The translations under genes and the position numbers were made by a program. The notes beneath the pieces are model-generated. The model saw only the letters and a program-made list of their open reading frames with translations. It had not been told where the DNA came from and searched no databases. Of a stretch of DNA of 64,000 nt, positions 41,874 to 50,781 are shown piece after piece; position 1 is the first letter of the stretch; each line of letters begins with the position of its first letter. Source of the stretch: Hallerella sp963629575 (GTDB taxonomy: Bacteria; Fibrobacterota; Fibrobacteria; Fibrobacterales; Fibrobacteraceae). The stretch lies in NCBI GenBank assembly GCA_963629575.1, contig CAVGIM010000002.1, positions 52,113-116,112 of the forward strand, given 5' to 3'.

Positions 41874-42712
41874 GCGAAGACCTCCTTGGAGTCGTCAAAA
41901 TTTCCGGCCAGATAGGGGAACCGGGCATCCCGAAAATCGCGCGGTTTTTCGTAGATGCGTTTCCATTCGGCCGCGGCGTTTCCGAACTTCGAAAACGCTC
42001 CGTGCTTTAGGTTAAAACGATGAATCAAATCGAGCATCCAGAAGGGCACCTGGAGAGCGGGGCATTTCAATTCCAGCACCGCGTTGCAGTCGCGCTGGAA
42101 AAATCGGGGAAGCCCCGTCGAACTCATCTCTTCCGAACAGACCGTATAGTCAAAGCCGTTCTCTTCCCGAAAACGCATTCCCGTATCGATCGTCACCCGG
42201 GAATATTCTTCGCGAAGCCCGAACCAGGCGCGCCTCTTGTATTGGGTGAGAAGCCTCGGACTTGCGTTATACGTCCAGGTCTTGCCGATAAAATCCCGAA
42301 TGTACTTTCTGTCCTTATCCGTCTTGCAGGGCCATTCGGATTCCGGATGATTCCATACAAACGAAGGATTTACGCCCTTGATGGTTCCTCGGCTCTTGTA
42401 GCCGATATTCGCCACCTTGCGCTTGACTTCGAAATGGAAAGTGCCTTCCGGTTCGGGATGTTCGCCATAGGCCCGGACGCGCATGTTGAACCGGTCGAGG
42501 CGCCCCGCCTTTTTCCAACTCAGGAATGTCCAGCGCGGAGAATCCAGATACAGGTTCGTAATCCAGTAGAACCCGCCGGGAGTGACCTTCGAATAATAGT
42601 CCTCTTCGCAGTACGGCCGAAGAAACGCGCCGATTTCATCCGCTAGGGAAACGGGGATGTGATACTTGAGTTCAAACCGTTCCAGCAAGCTGAATCCGCG
42701 CGCCTCGCTCAT
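41870..42712 (-). CDS. VTC-domain protein (polyphosphate polymerase-like)
   Basis: A 280-residue cytoplasmic protein with a triphosphate-tunnel fold of the VTC type, which in yeast makes polyphosphate from ATP. Tunnel-lining motifs are visible: FELKYHIP near residue 13, WITNLYLDSP, FNMRVRAYG, FHFEVKRK, QYKRRAWFG, VTIDTGMRFR and AVLELKCP. Bacterial homologues often sit with DUF4956 and CotH or LTD proteins, as here with DUF4956 and LTD. Activity as polymerase or as polyphosphate-dependent enzyme is inferred. ATGA overlaps occur on both sides. Confidence 0.88.
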   Translation of the reverse strand: MSEARGFSLLERFELKYHIPVSLADEIGAFLRPYCEEDYYSKVTPGGFYWITNLYLDSPRWTFLSWKKAGRLDRFNMRVRAYGEHPEPEGTFHFEVKRKVANIGYKSRGTIKGVNPSFVWNHPESEWPCKTDKDRKYIRDFIGKTWTYNASPRLLTQYKRRAWFGLREEYSRVTIDTGMRFREENGFDYTVCSEEMSSTGLPRFFQRDCNAVLELKCPALQVPFWMLDLIHRFNLKHGAFSKFGNAAAEWKRIYEKPRDFRDARFPYLAGNFDDSKEVFA

Positions 42713-44016
42713 TTTCCGGCCCCCGCCTTGAGATGGTTCGTCACGTCGGTCCGCGCAAGCACGCCCGTTTCATAGAGCAGCGTCAGATAGACGGTAAAGA
42801 TGTCCGAATCTAGCTGGGCGATTTTCAGACGGCTTTCGAGTGCGACTTCGCGAGCGCGCAATAGAAGGATCGGGTCGTTTCCCGCCTTGTTCGCAAAGTC
42901 CTCGAAAAGCGCTCCCTGATCGACCTGTTCCACGAACTTGCTCTGCACGTCGCGCTGCGCAATCAGTCCCATGATCTCTTCGCGGCGACGTTCCGCTTTC
43001 TGCTGCATGTCGCGCTTCTTTGCCTGGTAATCGCGTTCGTCTTCCAGAACGTCGATCTGCCGCTTCAACCCTGCCGAAGCCCCGTCCGAAAAGAACGGGA
43101 GCCTAAAAGCGATCGACGCGTAAAACTTGTCCTGCGTACGGCGGTCGTCGTCGGAACGCTTGAGCTGCCATTCTTCCGTGCAGCTCGACCCCTTGCATTC
43201 CGTCGTCACCCATTTATACTTGTATTTCGCATAGACATACTTGTAGCCGATTCCGATTTTGGATATGTAGTTTCTGTCGGAGGCGGCATCCTGCTCCGCA
43301 CGCCTTTCGCTCAGCTGCCACTTGGCCTTGGCTATCGCGACTTCGTTGAAGCTCTCCACATCCCGTGAAACGCTTTCGAGTATCGCCTTGATTTCCTCTG
43401 TCGTCGGGAGAAAGCTCGTGTCGAGCGAAACGGAATCGAACCCCGGCGCCCAGGAAAGCAGCTTGAGTCTGGAATCCGTCAACGCGTTGGAATCCGCAAT
43501 CATCTTGGCGGAAAAGTTCGCCTTTTCTTCGAGCGCCGTCACCAGGTCTTGCATCCGGAAAGTCTCCGTTCCGCTCAGCGCCTGGAGAACTTCTATCCGG
43601 TCCGCGGCGACCTGCGCAAGTTCGCGGTGGATCTGCTGGATTTGCAAGCGCTTCACGTAACGAATCGCGTGTTCGTAGCGTTCGTAAAGAATCGCGGACC
43701 GTTCCTCCGCAAGATGCAGCCTCTGGTAATTCGACTGGCTTCTCATGTAGGCATCCGACGCGGCGCCTTCGCCAAAAGCCTTCGGCTTGATCTTCAGTTC
43801 GAAGTCATGCTCCAGGAAGCCAAATCCGTCGAGCGAATATTCCAGTTCCAAGTCGTTCCAGAGCTTTGTTCCCGAACGCTCGCCGATTGCCGTGAGCTTT
43901 CTTTGCGAAGCCTGCAAGACCGGATCCTTTTCGACCGAAGCGACCAGGGCGTTCCATGTCAGCGGTTCGGCAAGGACGCCAGCCGCAAGGATTCCACACC
44001 AGAAAAGGGATTTCAT
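42709..44016 (-). CDS. TolC-family outer-membrane channel protein
   Basis: A 435-residue exported protein (signal peptide MKSLFWCGILAAGVLA). Long alpha-helical, coiled-coil segments are typical of TolC-type trimeric channels. Examples are EERSAILYERYEHAIRYVKR, QKAERRREEIMGLIAQRD and LLRARE. It starts four bases inside the end of the HlyD-like gene, and VTC follows by ATGA overlap. It should form the outer-membrane exit of a tripartite assembly with the HlyD-like adaptor. Confidence 0.82.
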   Translation of the reverse strand: MKSLFWCGILAAGVLAEPLTWNALVASVEKDPVLQASQRKLTAIGERSGTKLWNDLELEYSLDGFGFLEHDFELKIKPKAFGEGAASDAYMRSQSNYQRLHLAEERSAILYERYEHAIRYVKRLQIQQIHRELAQVAADRIEVLQALSGTETFRMQDLVTALEEKANFSAKMIADSNALTDSRLKLLSWAPGFDSVSLDTSFLPTTEEIKAILESVSRDVESFNEVAIAKAKWQLSERRAEQDAASDRNYISKIGIGYKYVYAKYKYKWVTTECKGSSCTEEWQLKRSDDDRRTQDKFYASIAFRLPFFSDGASAGLKRQIDVLEDERDYQAKKRDMQQKAERRREEIMGLIAQRDVQSKFVEQVDQGALFEDFANKAGNDPILLLRAREVALESRLKIAQLDSDIFTVYLTLLYETGVLARTDVTNHLKAGAGK

Positions 44017-45113
44017 GGGGCCCCCTCGTCCAACACGGAATTTTTCAGGATACCGGGCATTTTCACCTTTTCCGCAATCGAAACCTTTTCGCCGAGAAGA
44101 AGCGAGTTTCCTTCGGGAATCCGAATCATCACTTCGCGCCCGTAAAGCGGCATATCCACCATCTTGAGGAGTCTCAGCGGAAACGGCACAATGCGACTCG
44201 ACATGCCGATGACCTGGCCGTTCATCCGTTCTCCGCTACCGCCGATTACTTCGATTTCGTCGCCGACCTGGATTTTCGCGTAGATTTTTTCGTTGATGTA
44301 TCCGCGCACGAGAGAAACCGCCTTGTGCGTCAGCGTAAGAAGCGGGCTGAAGCTCGAAACCTTTTCCCCGTCGCGCACCTCGACGGTTCCCACTATCCAG
44401 GTTTCCTTCGCGAGAATCGTCAGTTCCGCCTGTTCCTTTTCGAGCAGGTCGATTTCCCGGCGCAAGGCTTCCGCTTCGGTCTTGCTGCTCATCTTCGCAA
44501 GGCCCTTGCTTCCGCGGAGAAGCTTTATCTGGGAAGCGGCATTCGCTTCGGCGACCTTCAGCTCCTTCTTCAAGTTGCGAATGCTCAGCAGAATTCCGCT
44601 GTTGCTGTCCGCCTTGACTTCGCCCGCGATGCTCTTCAGCCTCGAGGAAAGCGCCCTGTTCTGCTCGTACTGCGTCGCGAGCTTGTCGATTTCGAGAAAA
44701 ATCGTATTGCGCTTCAGGTTCAGGTCCGACTGGATTTCCGCCACTTTCTGGTCGATGTCCGCCGAATTCAGGTTTCCGCGCCCTTCGGACACATCCAGCT
44801 GCCTTTTCAGTTCGTTCATGCGTAGCGCAAGATCCGGCCTGCGGAGCTCCACGAGCGTATCGCCCGGATGCACTTCCTCGCCAGGTATCACGTGAATCTT
44901 CACCACCTCGACCGCTTCCGGCATGCTGATGGTCGTCTCGGCGGCTTCCGCAATCCCGGAGAACACGACGTTTTGCCCATGAAAGAAATATCCCAGGAGC
45001 ACAATCGAAACGACCGCGAGAATCCACGCAATGAGCATCTTGTGCGATTCGATCGCATGGAAACGCGAAGAATTCAAGTCCGCCAGTTCATCCAACTTTC
45101 TAAAAAATCCCAT
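44013..45113 (-). CDS. HlyD-family periplasmic adaptor
   Basis: A 366-residue membrane-fusion protein. A short cytoplasmic N terminus leads to one transmembrane helix (about residues 25-45, LIAWILAVVSIVLLGYFF). A lipoyl/hairpin region follows (VVKIHVIPGEEVHPGDTLVEL), then a long coiled coil rich in Glu, Lys and Leu, and beta-barrel segments. The inner-membrane partner here is DUF4956, not an ABC or RND pump. This is unusual. Gap to the DUF4956 stop is 9 nt. Confidence 0.82.
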   Translation of the reverse strand: MGFFRKLDELADLNSSRFHAIESHKMLIAWILAVVSIVLLGYFFHGQNVVFSGIAEAAETTISMPEAVEVVKIHVIPGEEVHPGDTLVELRRPDLALRMNELKRQLDVSEGRGNLNSADIDQKVAEIQSDLNLKRNTIFLEIDKLATQYEQNRALSSRLKSIAGEVKADSNSGILLSIRNLKKELKVAEANAASQIKLLRGSKGLAKMSSKTEAEALRREIDLLEKEQAELTILAKETWIVGTVEVRDGEKVSSFSPLLTLTHKAVSLVRGYINEKIYAKIQVGDEIEVIGGSGERMNGQVIGMSSRIVPFPLRLLKMVDMPLYGREVMIRIPEGNSLLLGEKVSIAEKVKMPGILKNSVLDEGAP

Positions 45114-45122
45114 ACGATTCTC

Positions 45123-45806
45123 CTAGACTTCCGTCGTCGCGTCCTGCATCATAAAGTGAATGTCCGATATTCCGGGAACGGTCGTCAGCTCCTTGAGCAC
45201 GTCGCCCGCGGGCCGTTTTTTCCGCAGACGGACCTGGTATGCCACATCGACGCGCGCGCCCCCGTCGATTTCCCGCATCGTTATCAGCACGAACGTCTTG
45301 ATGTTCGCCCGCATCACCTTTTCGAGCCTTTCGCGAGATTCGGATTCGTTCGGCATCGCAAAGCGGAGCATTCCATCAAAGAAATTCTTCGTTCCAAGCC
45401 CCGACCGGGAAAGCACGAACGCGACGACGCAAAACGCGAGAGTCCCGCCGGCGGCGATTCCCCAGGCAAAGACGCCGCAGCCTATCCCGGCACCTAGAGC
45501 CGCAAACAGGAACATGATATCCCGCGGATCCTTGAAACTCGTCCGAAAGCGCACAATCGAAAGCGCCCCGAGCATTCCGAGACCGCGCCCCACATTGTCG
45601 CCAATCGCCTGCATCACGGTAGCCGCCACCAGGGAACTGAGCACCAGTGCCTGGACAAAGTTTCGCGAATAGGAAAGCCCCAGGAAGGTATGCTCGTAGG
45701 TGAATCCTATCGCCGTCGAGCAGACAAAGGCGAGAAGAAGCGTAAACGTCATCGTGATGAGCGTCGGGTAGGCAGTGCTGGACTGGACAGTGAGAAGATC
45801 AATCAT
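45123..45806 (-). CDS. DUF4956 membrane protein (MgtC-like)
   Basis: A 227-residue inner-membrane protein with about four helices. The signature is MLGALSIVRFRTSFKDPRD followed by MFLFAALGAGIGCG. The soluble C-terminal domain (FVLITMREIDGG to ISDIHFMMQDA) resembles the ACT-like tail of MgtC proteins. It is the first gene of the five-gene operon. DUF4956 genes are known to neighbour VTC genes, but the protein's function has not been established. Confidence 0.88.
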   Translation of the reverse strand: MIDLLTVQSSTAYPTLITMTFTLLLAFVCSTAIGFTYEHTFLGLSYSRNFVQALVLSSLVAATVMQAIGDNVGRGLGMLGALSIVRFRTSFKDPRDIMFLFAALGAGIGCGVFAWGIAAGGTLAFCVVAFVLSRSGLGTKNFFDGMLRFAMPNESESRERLEKVMRANIKTFVLITMREIDGGARVDVAYQVRLRKKRPAGDVLKELTTVPGISDIHFMMQDATTEV

Positions 45807-45968
45807 TTTTTAACCAATACCTCGTGAATGTGCCTATTGAAATTAGTTTCCATCGCCCCGGTTTGCACCTAAATAAAAGTTTAAAAAGTGACTTTTTACC
45901 CCACTCCATGGACCATTTTTTTCATTTCGGGATTTTTTACCCCTTTTCTTGCGAAATTCGAAAAAAAA

Positions 45969-45993
45969 GAAAAGCGGCCTTGCCGCTTTCCTT
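45969..45993 (-). terminator. Terminator after nhaA
   Basis: Stem AAAGCGGC / GCCGCTTT with loop CTT. In minus-strand direction it is followed by a T run, 48 nt past the nhaA stop. Confidence 0.85.
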
Positions 45994-46040
45994 TCCAAAA
46001 ATTTACAAAGCCTCCAGGCCGGACGTTCCCGACCGGAAAC

Positions 46041-47393
46041 TCAGGCGACTTCCCTTTTGTTCTTCGACACGAGCATCATGTAGATGATGCCGAGAATCGC
46101 CGAGAGAACGCTTCCCGAAAGAATTCCCACCTTCGATCCCGCAAGAAGAACTCCGTGCCCTTCGCCCGCAAACGCGAGGTTCGCGACAAACAGCGACATG
46201 GTAAACCCGATACCCGCGAGCATTCCGCCCCCGAGAAGGATCTTCCAGTTCACGCCGGTCGGGAGCTTGCACAGCTTGCTCTTGATGGCGAGGAAGGAGA
46301 CGATGAAAATGCCCATCGGCTTTCCGACGATAAGCCCCGCCGCAACGGAAAGCGTCACCATGCTGACGGAATCCGTCTCGATCACGACGCCCGCATTCGA
46401 AAGGGCGAAAAGCGGCATGATAACAAAGTTCACCCACGGCTGCAAGTGCGAAGTCAAGCGTCCCTGCAGAGAACCGCTTTCCCGAGAAGTCCGCTCCAGG
46501 ATGTCAAGGACTTCCTTTCGCTGGTCGTTCGTCATCGGATGGTCGCCCTTGACCGCGTCGCCGACCGTAACGATCAGCTTGTCCATGTAGCCCTTCGAAA
46601 CCATCGGATTCACCGGAGTGAGAAGCCCGATGATCACGCCGCAAATGGTCGGATGCACGCCGCTTTGCACAAAGCAGAACCAGGCGATGAGCGCAAGGAC
46701 GCCGTGCACGAAAATGTTGCGAATGCCGAGCTTGAACGAAAGCCACGTAAAGAAGAGAAAGACCGCGGCGACGAGCAAGGCGGAAAGTTGCACGCCGGTC
46801 GAATAGCCGACCGCCACGACGATAATCGACCCGATGTCGTCCGCAATCGCAAGCGTGAGAATCATGACGCGAAGACCGCGCGGGACCCGCGAACCGAGCA
46901 GCGCCATGCACCCCACCGTAAAGGCAATGTCCGTCGCCATCGGAATTCCCCAGCCGTTTGTCCCGGCAGACGGGCAAAGTCCCAGATAGATGAGCGCCGG
47001 GAAAAGCATGCCGCCCGCCGCCGCAAGAATCGGAAGCAGCGCCTTGCGGAAATCGTGAAGTTCGCCATCGACGATTTCGCCCTTGACCTCGAGCCCCACC
47101 GAAAAGAAGAAGATGGTCATCAAGGCGTCGTTCACAAACCATCCGAGGGTCGGAACGTGCCCGCCCAGCGCCTTGTCAAGGCTCCACGGGCCAAGCGTAA
47201 AGTTGAACGGCAAATGCCAGAACGCGAGATAGGTCTCGTTCGAGATGTTCGCCCACAGGAGAGCGATTGCCGTCACAACGATAAGGCAGACCCCCGCCGC
47301 GGACTCCACCTTTAAAAAGCGTTGAACAGGAGCAACAAACTTGTCGATTTTTGCGAGAGGCACTTTCGCGCCAAGAATTTCCTTTTCGGCCAT
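46041..47393 (-). CDS. nhaA: Na+/H+ antiporter NhaA
   Basis: A 450-residue inner-membrane antiporter that exchanges sodium or lithium for protons. About 11-12 hydrophobic helices are present. The conserved aspartates are in MATDIAFTVGCMALL and LAIADDIGSIIVVAV, the family's ion-binding pair. AAGGA precedes the ATG. It stands alone between the DUF4956 operon and a PRPP-synthetase-like gene. Confidence 0.95.
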   Translation of the reverse strand: MAEKEILGAKVPLAKIDKFVAPVQRFLKVESAAGVCLIVVTAIALLWANISNETYLAFWHLPFNFTLGPWSLDKALGGHVPTLGWFVNDALMTIFFFSVGLEVKGEIVDGELHDFRKALLPILAAAGGMLFPALIYLGLCPSAGTNGWGIPMATDIAFTVGCMALLGSRVPRGLRVMILTLAIADDIGSIIVVAVGYSTGVQLSALLVAAVFLFFTWLSFKLGIRNIFVHGVLALIAWFCFVQSGVHPTICGVIIGLLTPVNPMVSKGYMDKLIVTVGDAVKGDHPMTNDQRKEVLDILERTSRESGSLQGRLTSHLQPWVNFVIMPLFALSNAGVVIETDSVSMVTLSVAAGLIVGKPMGIFIVSFLAIKSKLCKLPTGVNWKILLGGGMLAGIGFTMSLFVANLAFAGEGHGVLLAGSKVGILSGSVLSAILGIIYMMLVSKNKREVA

Positions 47394-47429
47394 TGCGTGT
47401 CCTTTTTGAATGCCGGCAAAATTTAAAAA

Positions 47430-47454
47430 AAAGACTTCCTCTTGGGAAGTCTTC
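47430..47454 (-). terminator. Terminator after the PRPP-synthetase-like gene
   Basis: Stem AAGACTTCC / GGAAGTCTT with a short loop. On the minus strand it is followed by eight T residues. Confidence 0.85.
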
Positions 47455-47477
47455 CATCGCTCGACAGCGACAATTCG

Positions 47478-48644
47478 TCAATAAAGATGGGGAGGCGGCC
47501 AACGCGGATTCTTCGAACTCATATCGACCTTGTAGAAGTTCTTGTCGAAACGTCCGTCGTCTTCGCCATAGAGGCGCATCACGTAGCGGGACATCCACTT
47601 GGCGAGCTTCAGCACGGTGAGCTTGTGGCGCAGGCGTCCCTGGCAATCGCGGTTCATGATGTCCGGGAGCGTGCTCGTCGTGAGAATTTCGTCGATCGAC
47701 GGGCTGTTCAGCTTTTCGCGGGCTTCCGGGCTGGAGTTGAAATGCGTCACGCAGAAGCAGACGCGGTTCGGGGCGCCGGTCTTCAGGTAGTCGCAGCAGC
47801 GGACAATCGTCGAACCCGTGCGAACCATGTCGTCGAACACGATAACGTCCTTGCCCTTCAGATAGTCGAGCTGGACTTCCGACTCCGGGCTGAGCGTCAT
47901 GCTGACTTCGCGTTCTCCCGTGCGGACCTTGCTCATGATGACGCGCTTGCACTTCGAAAGCTGGAGCGCATCGTACATCGCGTTCACAAACGGAGTGGCG
48001 CCCTTGTCCGGTGCGACAATGACCAGGTTGTCGCCGTCCTTTCCGGTCTGCACGAAGTTCGACGTCTTGATGTAGTGCGCATACACTTCCGTCGGGATCA
48101 TGTTGTGGAAGTGCCCGCCGAAAATTTCGCCGTAGAGATTCTGGACCTTGACCGAATGGTTGTGGACGGTTATCACGGAATCTACGCCAGACGCCTTCAG
48201 GAGCTGCGCATAGAGAAGCGCCGTAAAAGGTTGACCGTCGAACTTTTTCAGGTCCGCTATTGGACGTTCCTTTTCCAAGTCACCGACCCGGTGGGCGCCG
48301 CGGTCCTGTGCGCTGTAGAACAGATCCGGCTCCATCAGAACGACGCTTTCCGCCCCGTTTTCCTTGGCGGCCCGGGCGAGAATGCAAGCCCGCATGGCGA
48401 GGTCGTTCCGGCTCCATTCGTGCGTCGTCGAGGAACAGATGAGGACAATCTTCCCCTGCAAGCGCTTGCCGATATTTTCGTCGTCGAAAACATCGATCAT
48501 GTAGCGGGGGCAAAATTCGGAATTCGCGTAGGTTTTCAGCGAAACCGTATCGGAAATATCTTCGCGGAGCCCGATGTACTGCGCAATGTCAATCGCAAAC
48601 GGATCGTCCGTAAAGGTACCTGTGACAATGAATCGATCTTGCAT
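47478..48644 (-). CDS. Ribose-phosphate pyrophosphokinase-like protein
   Basis: A 388-residue PRPP-synthetase-family protein, longer than the usual 310-320. The PRPP-binding loop is VIVFDDMVRTGSTIV. VAPDKGATPFVNAMYDAL and LFYSAQDRGAHRVGD match the catalytic regions of Prs, although the usual RYPYARQDRK segment has diverged (LFYSAQDRGAH). Extra residues are at the N terminus and the Pro-rich end NPRWPPPHLY. AAGGA precedes the ATG. It may be the functional Prs or a phosphoribosyltransferase-like paralogue. Confidence 0.75.
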   Translation of the reverse strand: MQDRFIVTGTFTDDPFAIDIAQYIGLREDISDTVSLKTYANSEFCPRYMIDVFDDENIGKRLQGKIVLICSSTTHEWSRNDLAMRACILARAAKENGAESVVLMEPDLFYSAQDRGAHRVGDLEKERPIADLKKFDGQPFTALLYAQLLKASGVDSVITVHNHSVKVQNLYGEIFGGHFHNMIPTEVYAHYIKTSNFVQTGKDGDNLVIVAPDKGATPFVNAMYDALQLSKCKRVIMSKVRTGEREVSMTLSPESEVQLDYLKGKDVIVFDDMVRTGSTIVRCCDYLKTGAPNRVCFCVTHFNSSPEAREKLNSPSIDEILTTSTLPDIMNRDCQGRLRHKLTVLKLAKWMSRYVMRLYGEDDGRFDKNFYKVDMSSKNPRWPPPHLY

Positions 48645-48765
48645 CCAAGAATCCTTTTTTGGGTATTCGGAAAGATAAAAAAGCTTTACCGCTTTGGCTA
48701 AGAGTTTTATTAAATTGAAAGGCAACAGGGTTCAAAAAGAGGAAACAATTATCTAGGGGACATTG

Positions 48766-49188
48766 ATGAATAAATTTCTCATCCTCGCCTCGCTTTTCGC
48801 TGCCGGCGCAAACGCCTACACGCCGATTCCCCGACTCGAAGGTTTTCAAGAATTTTTGGACAACTGCATCTGCAAGGAATACAAATACCACGAAGAGCGC
48901 ATCCGGCGTGTCAAGAACATCGAAGAATCCGTAAATTTTGTCGTCTCCGGTAGCATCAAGGACACCTTGCCTTCCGGAAAAGTCGTCTTCCGGCACATCC
49001 CGGAAATCTGCTGTACACGCGCCCAGATGGACAGCTTACGAACAGAAATCTACGCTTGGAAAGAACGTTGCGAAAAAGCATGCCCGTCCTTTATTCCGGA
49101 ATGCGACTGCGGAATCCCGAATGCAAGACTGCTATGTACGATGGGCGGAGCGGATTTGAAAGAGGATCTAAAAGAAGAAATGCCTTGA
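48766..49188 (+). CDS. Small cysteine-rich exported protein
   Basis: A 140-residue exported protein. The signal peptide is MNKFLILASLFAAGANA. The mature part is rich in cysteine, with pairs in CICKEY, EICCTR, CEKAC and ECDCG. AGGGGA lies before the ATG. I do not recognise a family. It is alone, between the Prs-like gene and a small lipoprotein gene on the opposite strand. Confidence 0.6.
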   Translation: MNKFLILASLFAAGANAYTPIPRLEGFQEFLDNCICKEYKYHEERIRRVKNIEESVNFVVSGSIKDTLPSGKVVFRHIPEICCTRAQMDSLRTEIYAWKERCEKACPSFIPECDCGIPNARLLCTMGGADLKEDLKEEMP

Positions 49189-49275
49189 AAATCGCTTCAT
49201 TCCGACCATGACCCGGGAAGCCCTATCCCGGGAAAAGGCGATGACCAAGATGCCGTTTCAAGCGGAATCAACGCG

Positions 49276-49680
49276 CTAATTTTCGCTAGCGGCCGTTCTG
49301 TTCTTCAGATACAGATCAAAGCATTCCTTTTGCGAAATTCGGCGAGCCGGGGGATTCGATACGCAATCCGTCTTGAGTTCCTCGCCCTTGCTGAACTTGG
49401 TCTTCATGATCATTTCCCTGGTGCTTGCGTCGTAGTAGTTGAATTGCCCGTGCTTGCGATTTCCGTTGCATCTTCCGGACACGAGCATTTTAAGATCGCC
49501 AACGGCCTTGACCTCTGCGCCTTCGAAATAGCCGTTCGAACGGACAGAGCAGACATTTTCATAGGAAACGTCGCCCGCAACTCCCGCCTCGGCGGTAACA
49601 TGGCTTATCTTTTTGTGGCAAGCCAAGAACATGGTGCAGGCCACCGCAAGAACCGTAAATTTCAGTACACTGGATTTCAT
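49276..49680 (-). CDS. Small lipoprotein, MORN-like repeat
   Basis: A 134-residue lipoprotein. The signal ends in the lipobox MFLAC. The stretch SGRCNGNRKHGQFNYYDASTREMI (in pieces) resembles MORN-type G-x-x-x-G-x-F-x-Y-Y motifs. The tail QKECFDLYLKNRT carries a cysteine. No partner is visible. Function is unknown. Confidence 0.6.
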   Translation of the reverse strand: MKSSVLKFTVLAVACTMFLACHKKISHVTAEAGVAGDVSYENVCSVRSNGYFEGAEVKAVGDLKMLVSGRCNGNRKHGQFNYYDASTREMIMKTKFSKGEELKTDCVSNPPARRISQKECFDLYLKNRTAASEN

Positions 49681-49839
49681 GATATCTCCTTGATTGACGC
49701 TCCGAAATTTAAAAACTCCGCTCCAGAATAAAAGTTCCTGTCTGTTTTCTATCCGCTTCTTTTTTATTCATCTTTCGTTTACACGGAGCCTTCCACCAGA
49801 AAGAACATTCCGCTCTTCCCGAGAAGCTATTTTTCTTTC

Positions 49840-50073
49840 ATGTTGCGCGTCATCTCTATCTTTGCGTTTGCCGCATTCCTTGTCGCCTGTTCCTCGCCGA
49901 CGGTATCCGTCGCAGCCTATCTCTGCAAATTCGAAAAATTGCCCTCCAATTACCGCACCAAGGCCGAAGCCGAGGCGCTTTACACAGCGTCCGGAAAAAC
50001 GTTTTCCAAATGGAATTTCAACCCGTGGGAAACCCTGGGCATCTCACGCTTTTACCCAGTCCGCAATCTTTAA
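49840..50073 (+). CDS. Short lipoprotein, probably truncated at vapC
   Basis: 77 residues with the lipobox FLVAC after a hydrophobic signal (MLRVISIFAFAAFL). KFEKLPSNYRTKAEAEALY and FNPWETLG follow. The last 10 codons lie antisense to the end of vapC. The natural end of the protein may have been replaced when the vapBC module arrived. Function is unknown. Confidence 0.5.
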   Translation: MLRVISIFAFAAFLVACSSPTVSVAAYLCKFEKLPSNYRTKAEAEALYTASGKTFSKWNFNPWETLGISRFYPVRNL

Positions 50074-50448
50074 TCCTTTCACCCGGGAAAATTCACCGAC
50101 GTTGTGCGAGACCAGTTTGGCTCCCAGATACTTTGCCGTAGCCGCAATCAACAGATCATTTGCTCCGATTTTCTTTCCCGCAAGTTCCAAATCGCTCCTG
50201 ATTTCCGCATACACGGGCGTCATTGCATCGGTAAAGTCGATAATTTCAAAAGGTTCCAAAAAACGCTCGACCTTTTTTAACGTCTGCTTTTTCATATGGC
50301 TTTTATAAGCGCCCAACAAAAGCTCCGCCTTGACGATTGCGGAAATTTTAATTTCGCTCGGAGAAACCGACAAAAACTTTTCGTAAACGGACCGATATTT
50401 CCCATTCAAAAAATAAATGCACGTGTTGGTATCCGCGAGATATATCAT
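50044..50448 (-). CDS. vapC: VapC-type PIN-domain toxin
   Basis: A 134-residue PIN ribonuclease toxin. The acidic catalytic set is LADTNTCIYFLNG (Asp), KAELLLGAYKS (Glu) and KIGANDLLIAATAKYLGA (Asp), ending in VSHNVGEFSRVKGLKIADW. The start overlaps the antitoxin stop by ATGA. Normal length for VapC. It belongs to a complete module. Confidence 0.9.
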   Translation of the reverse strand: MIYLADTNTCIYFLNGKYRSVYEKFLSVSPSEIKISAIVKAELLLGAYKSHMKKQTLKKVERFLEPFEIIDFTDAMTPVYAEIRSDLELAGKKIGANDLLIAATAKYLGAKLVSHNVGEFSRVKGLKIADWVKA

Positions 50449-50666
50449 ATTTTTTCCCTTCTCTCAATCACTGGCTGTTCCGGTCTGCCGAGCAAATCTT
50501 CACCCACCGAGCCGAATAGTTCCGCCCATCCTTCCGGATAACTGGGTTTAACCCGAGCCATTATTTGCGACACAACCCATTTTGAAATGGATGTCTTTTG
50601 GGCGCGCGCCCCATTTTCAACGATTGAAAGCTGTTCATCGGTCAAATAAAGCGAAAGTTGCGGCAT
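50445..50666 (-). CDS. vapB: VapB-type antitoxin
   Basis: A 73-residue ribbon-helix-helix-like protein. The N-terminal strand is MPQLSLYLTDEQLSIVENGA, then the helix AQKTSISKWVVSQIMA. The C-terminal part (YPEGWAELFGSVGE) should bind the toxin. GGAGG precedes the ATG at 50666. Autoregulation is expected but no operator was identified. Confidence 0.82.
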   Translation of the reverse strand: MPQLSLYLTDEQLSIVENGARAQKTSISKWVVSQIMARVKPSYPEGWAELFGSVGEDLLGRPEQPVIERREKI

Positions 50667-50736
50667 AAAGGAACCTCCTCTGTTTAATATACAATTTTTG
50701 AAAAAGCCAAGTATATCCGCAAGTATATTACAAACA

Positions 50737-50767
50737 AAAAAGCCCCGCCGAAAAGCGGGACTTTTAT
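50737..50767 (-). terminator. Terminator after glgP
   Basis: Stem AAAAGTCCCGC / GCGGGGCTTTT (minus-strand reading) with a short loop and T run, 15 nt past the glgP stop. Confidence 0.85.
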
Positions 50768-50781
50768 CAGGCGAGATACCC

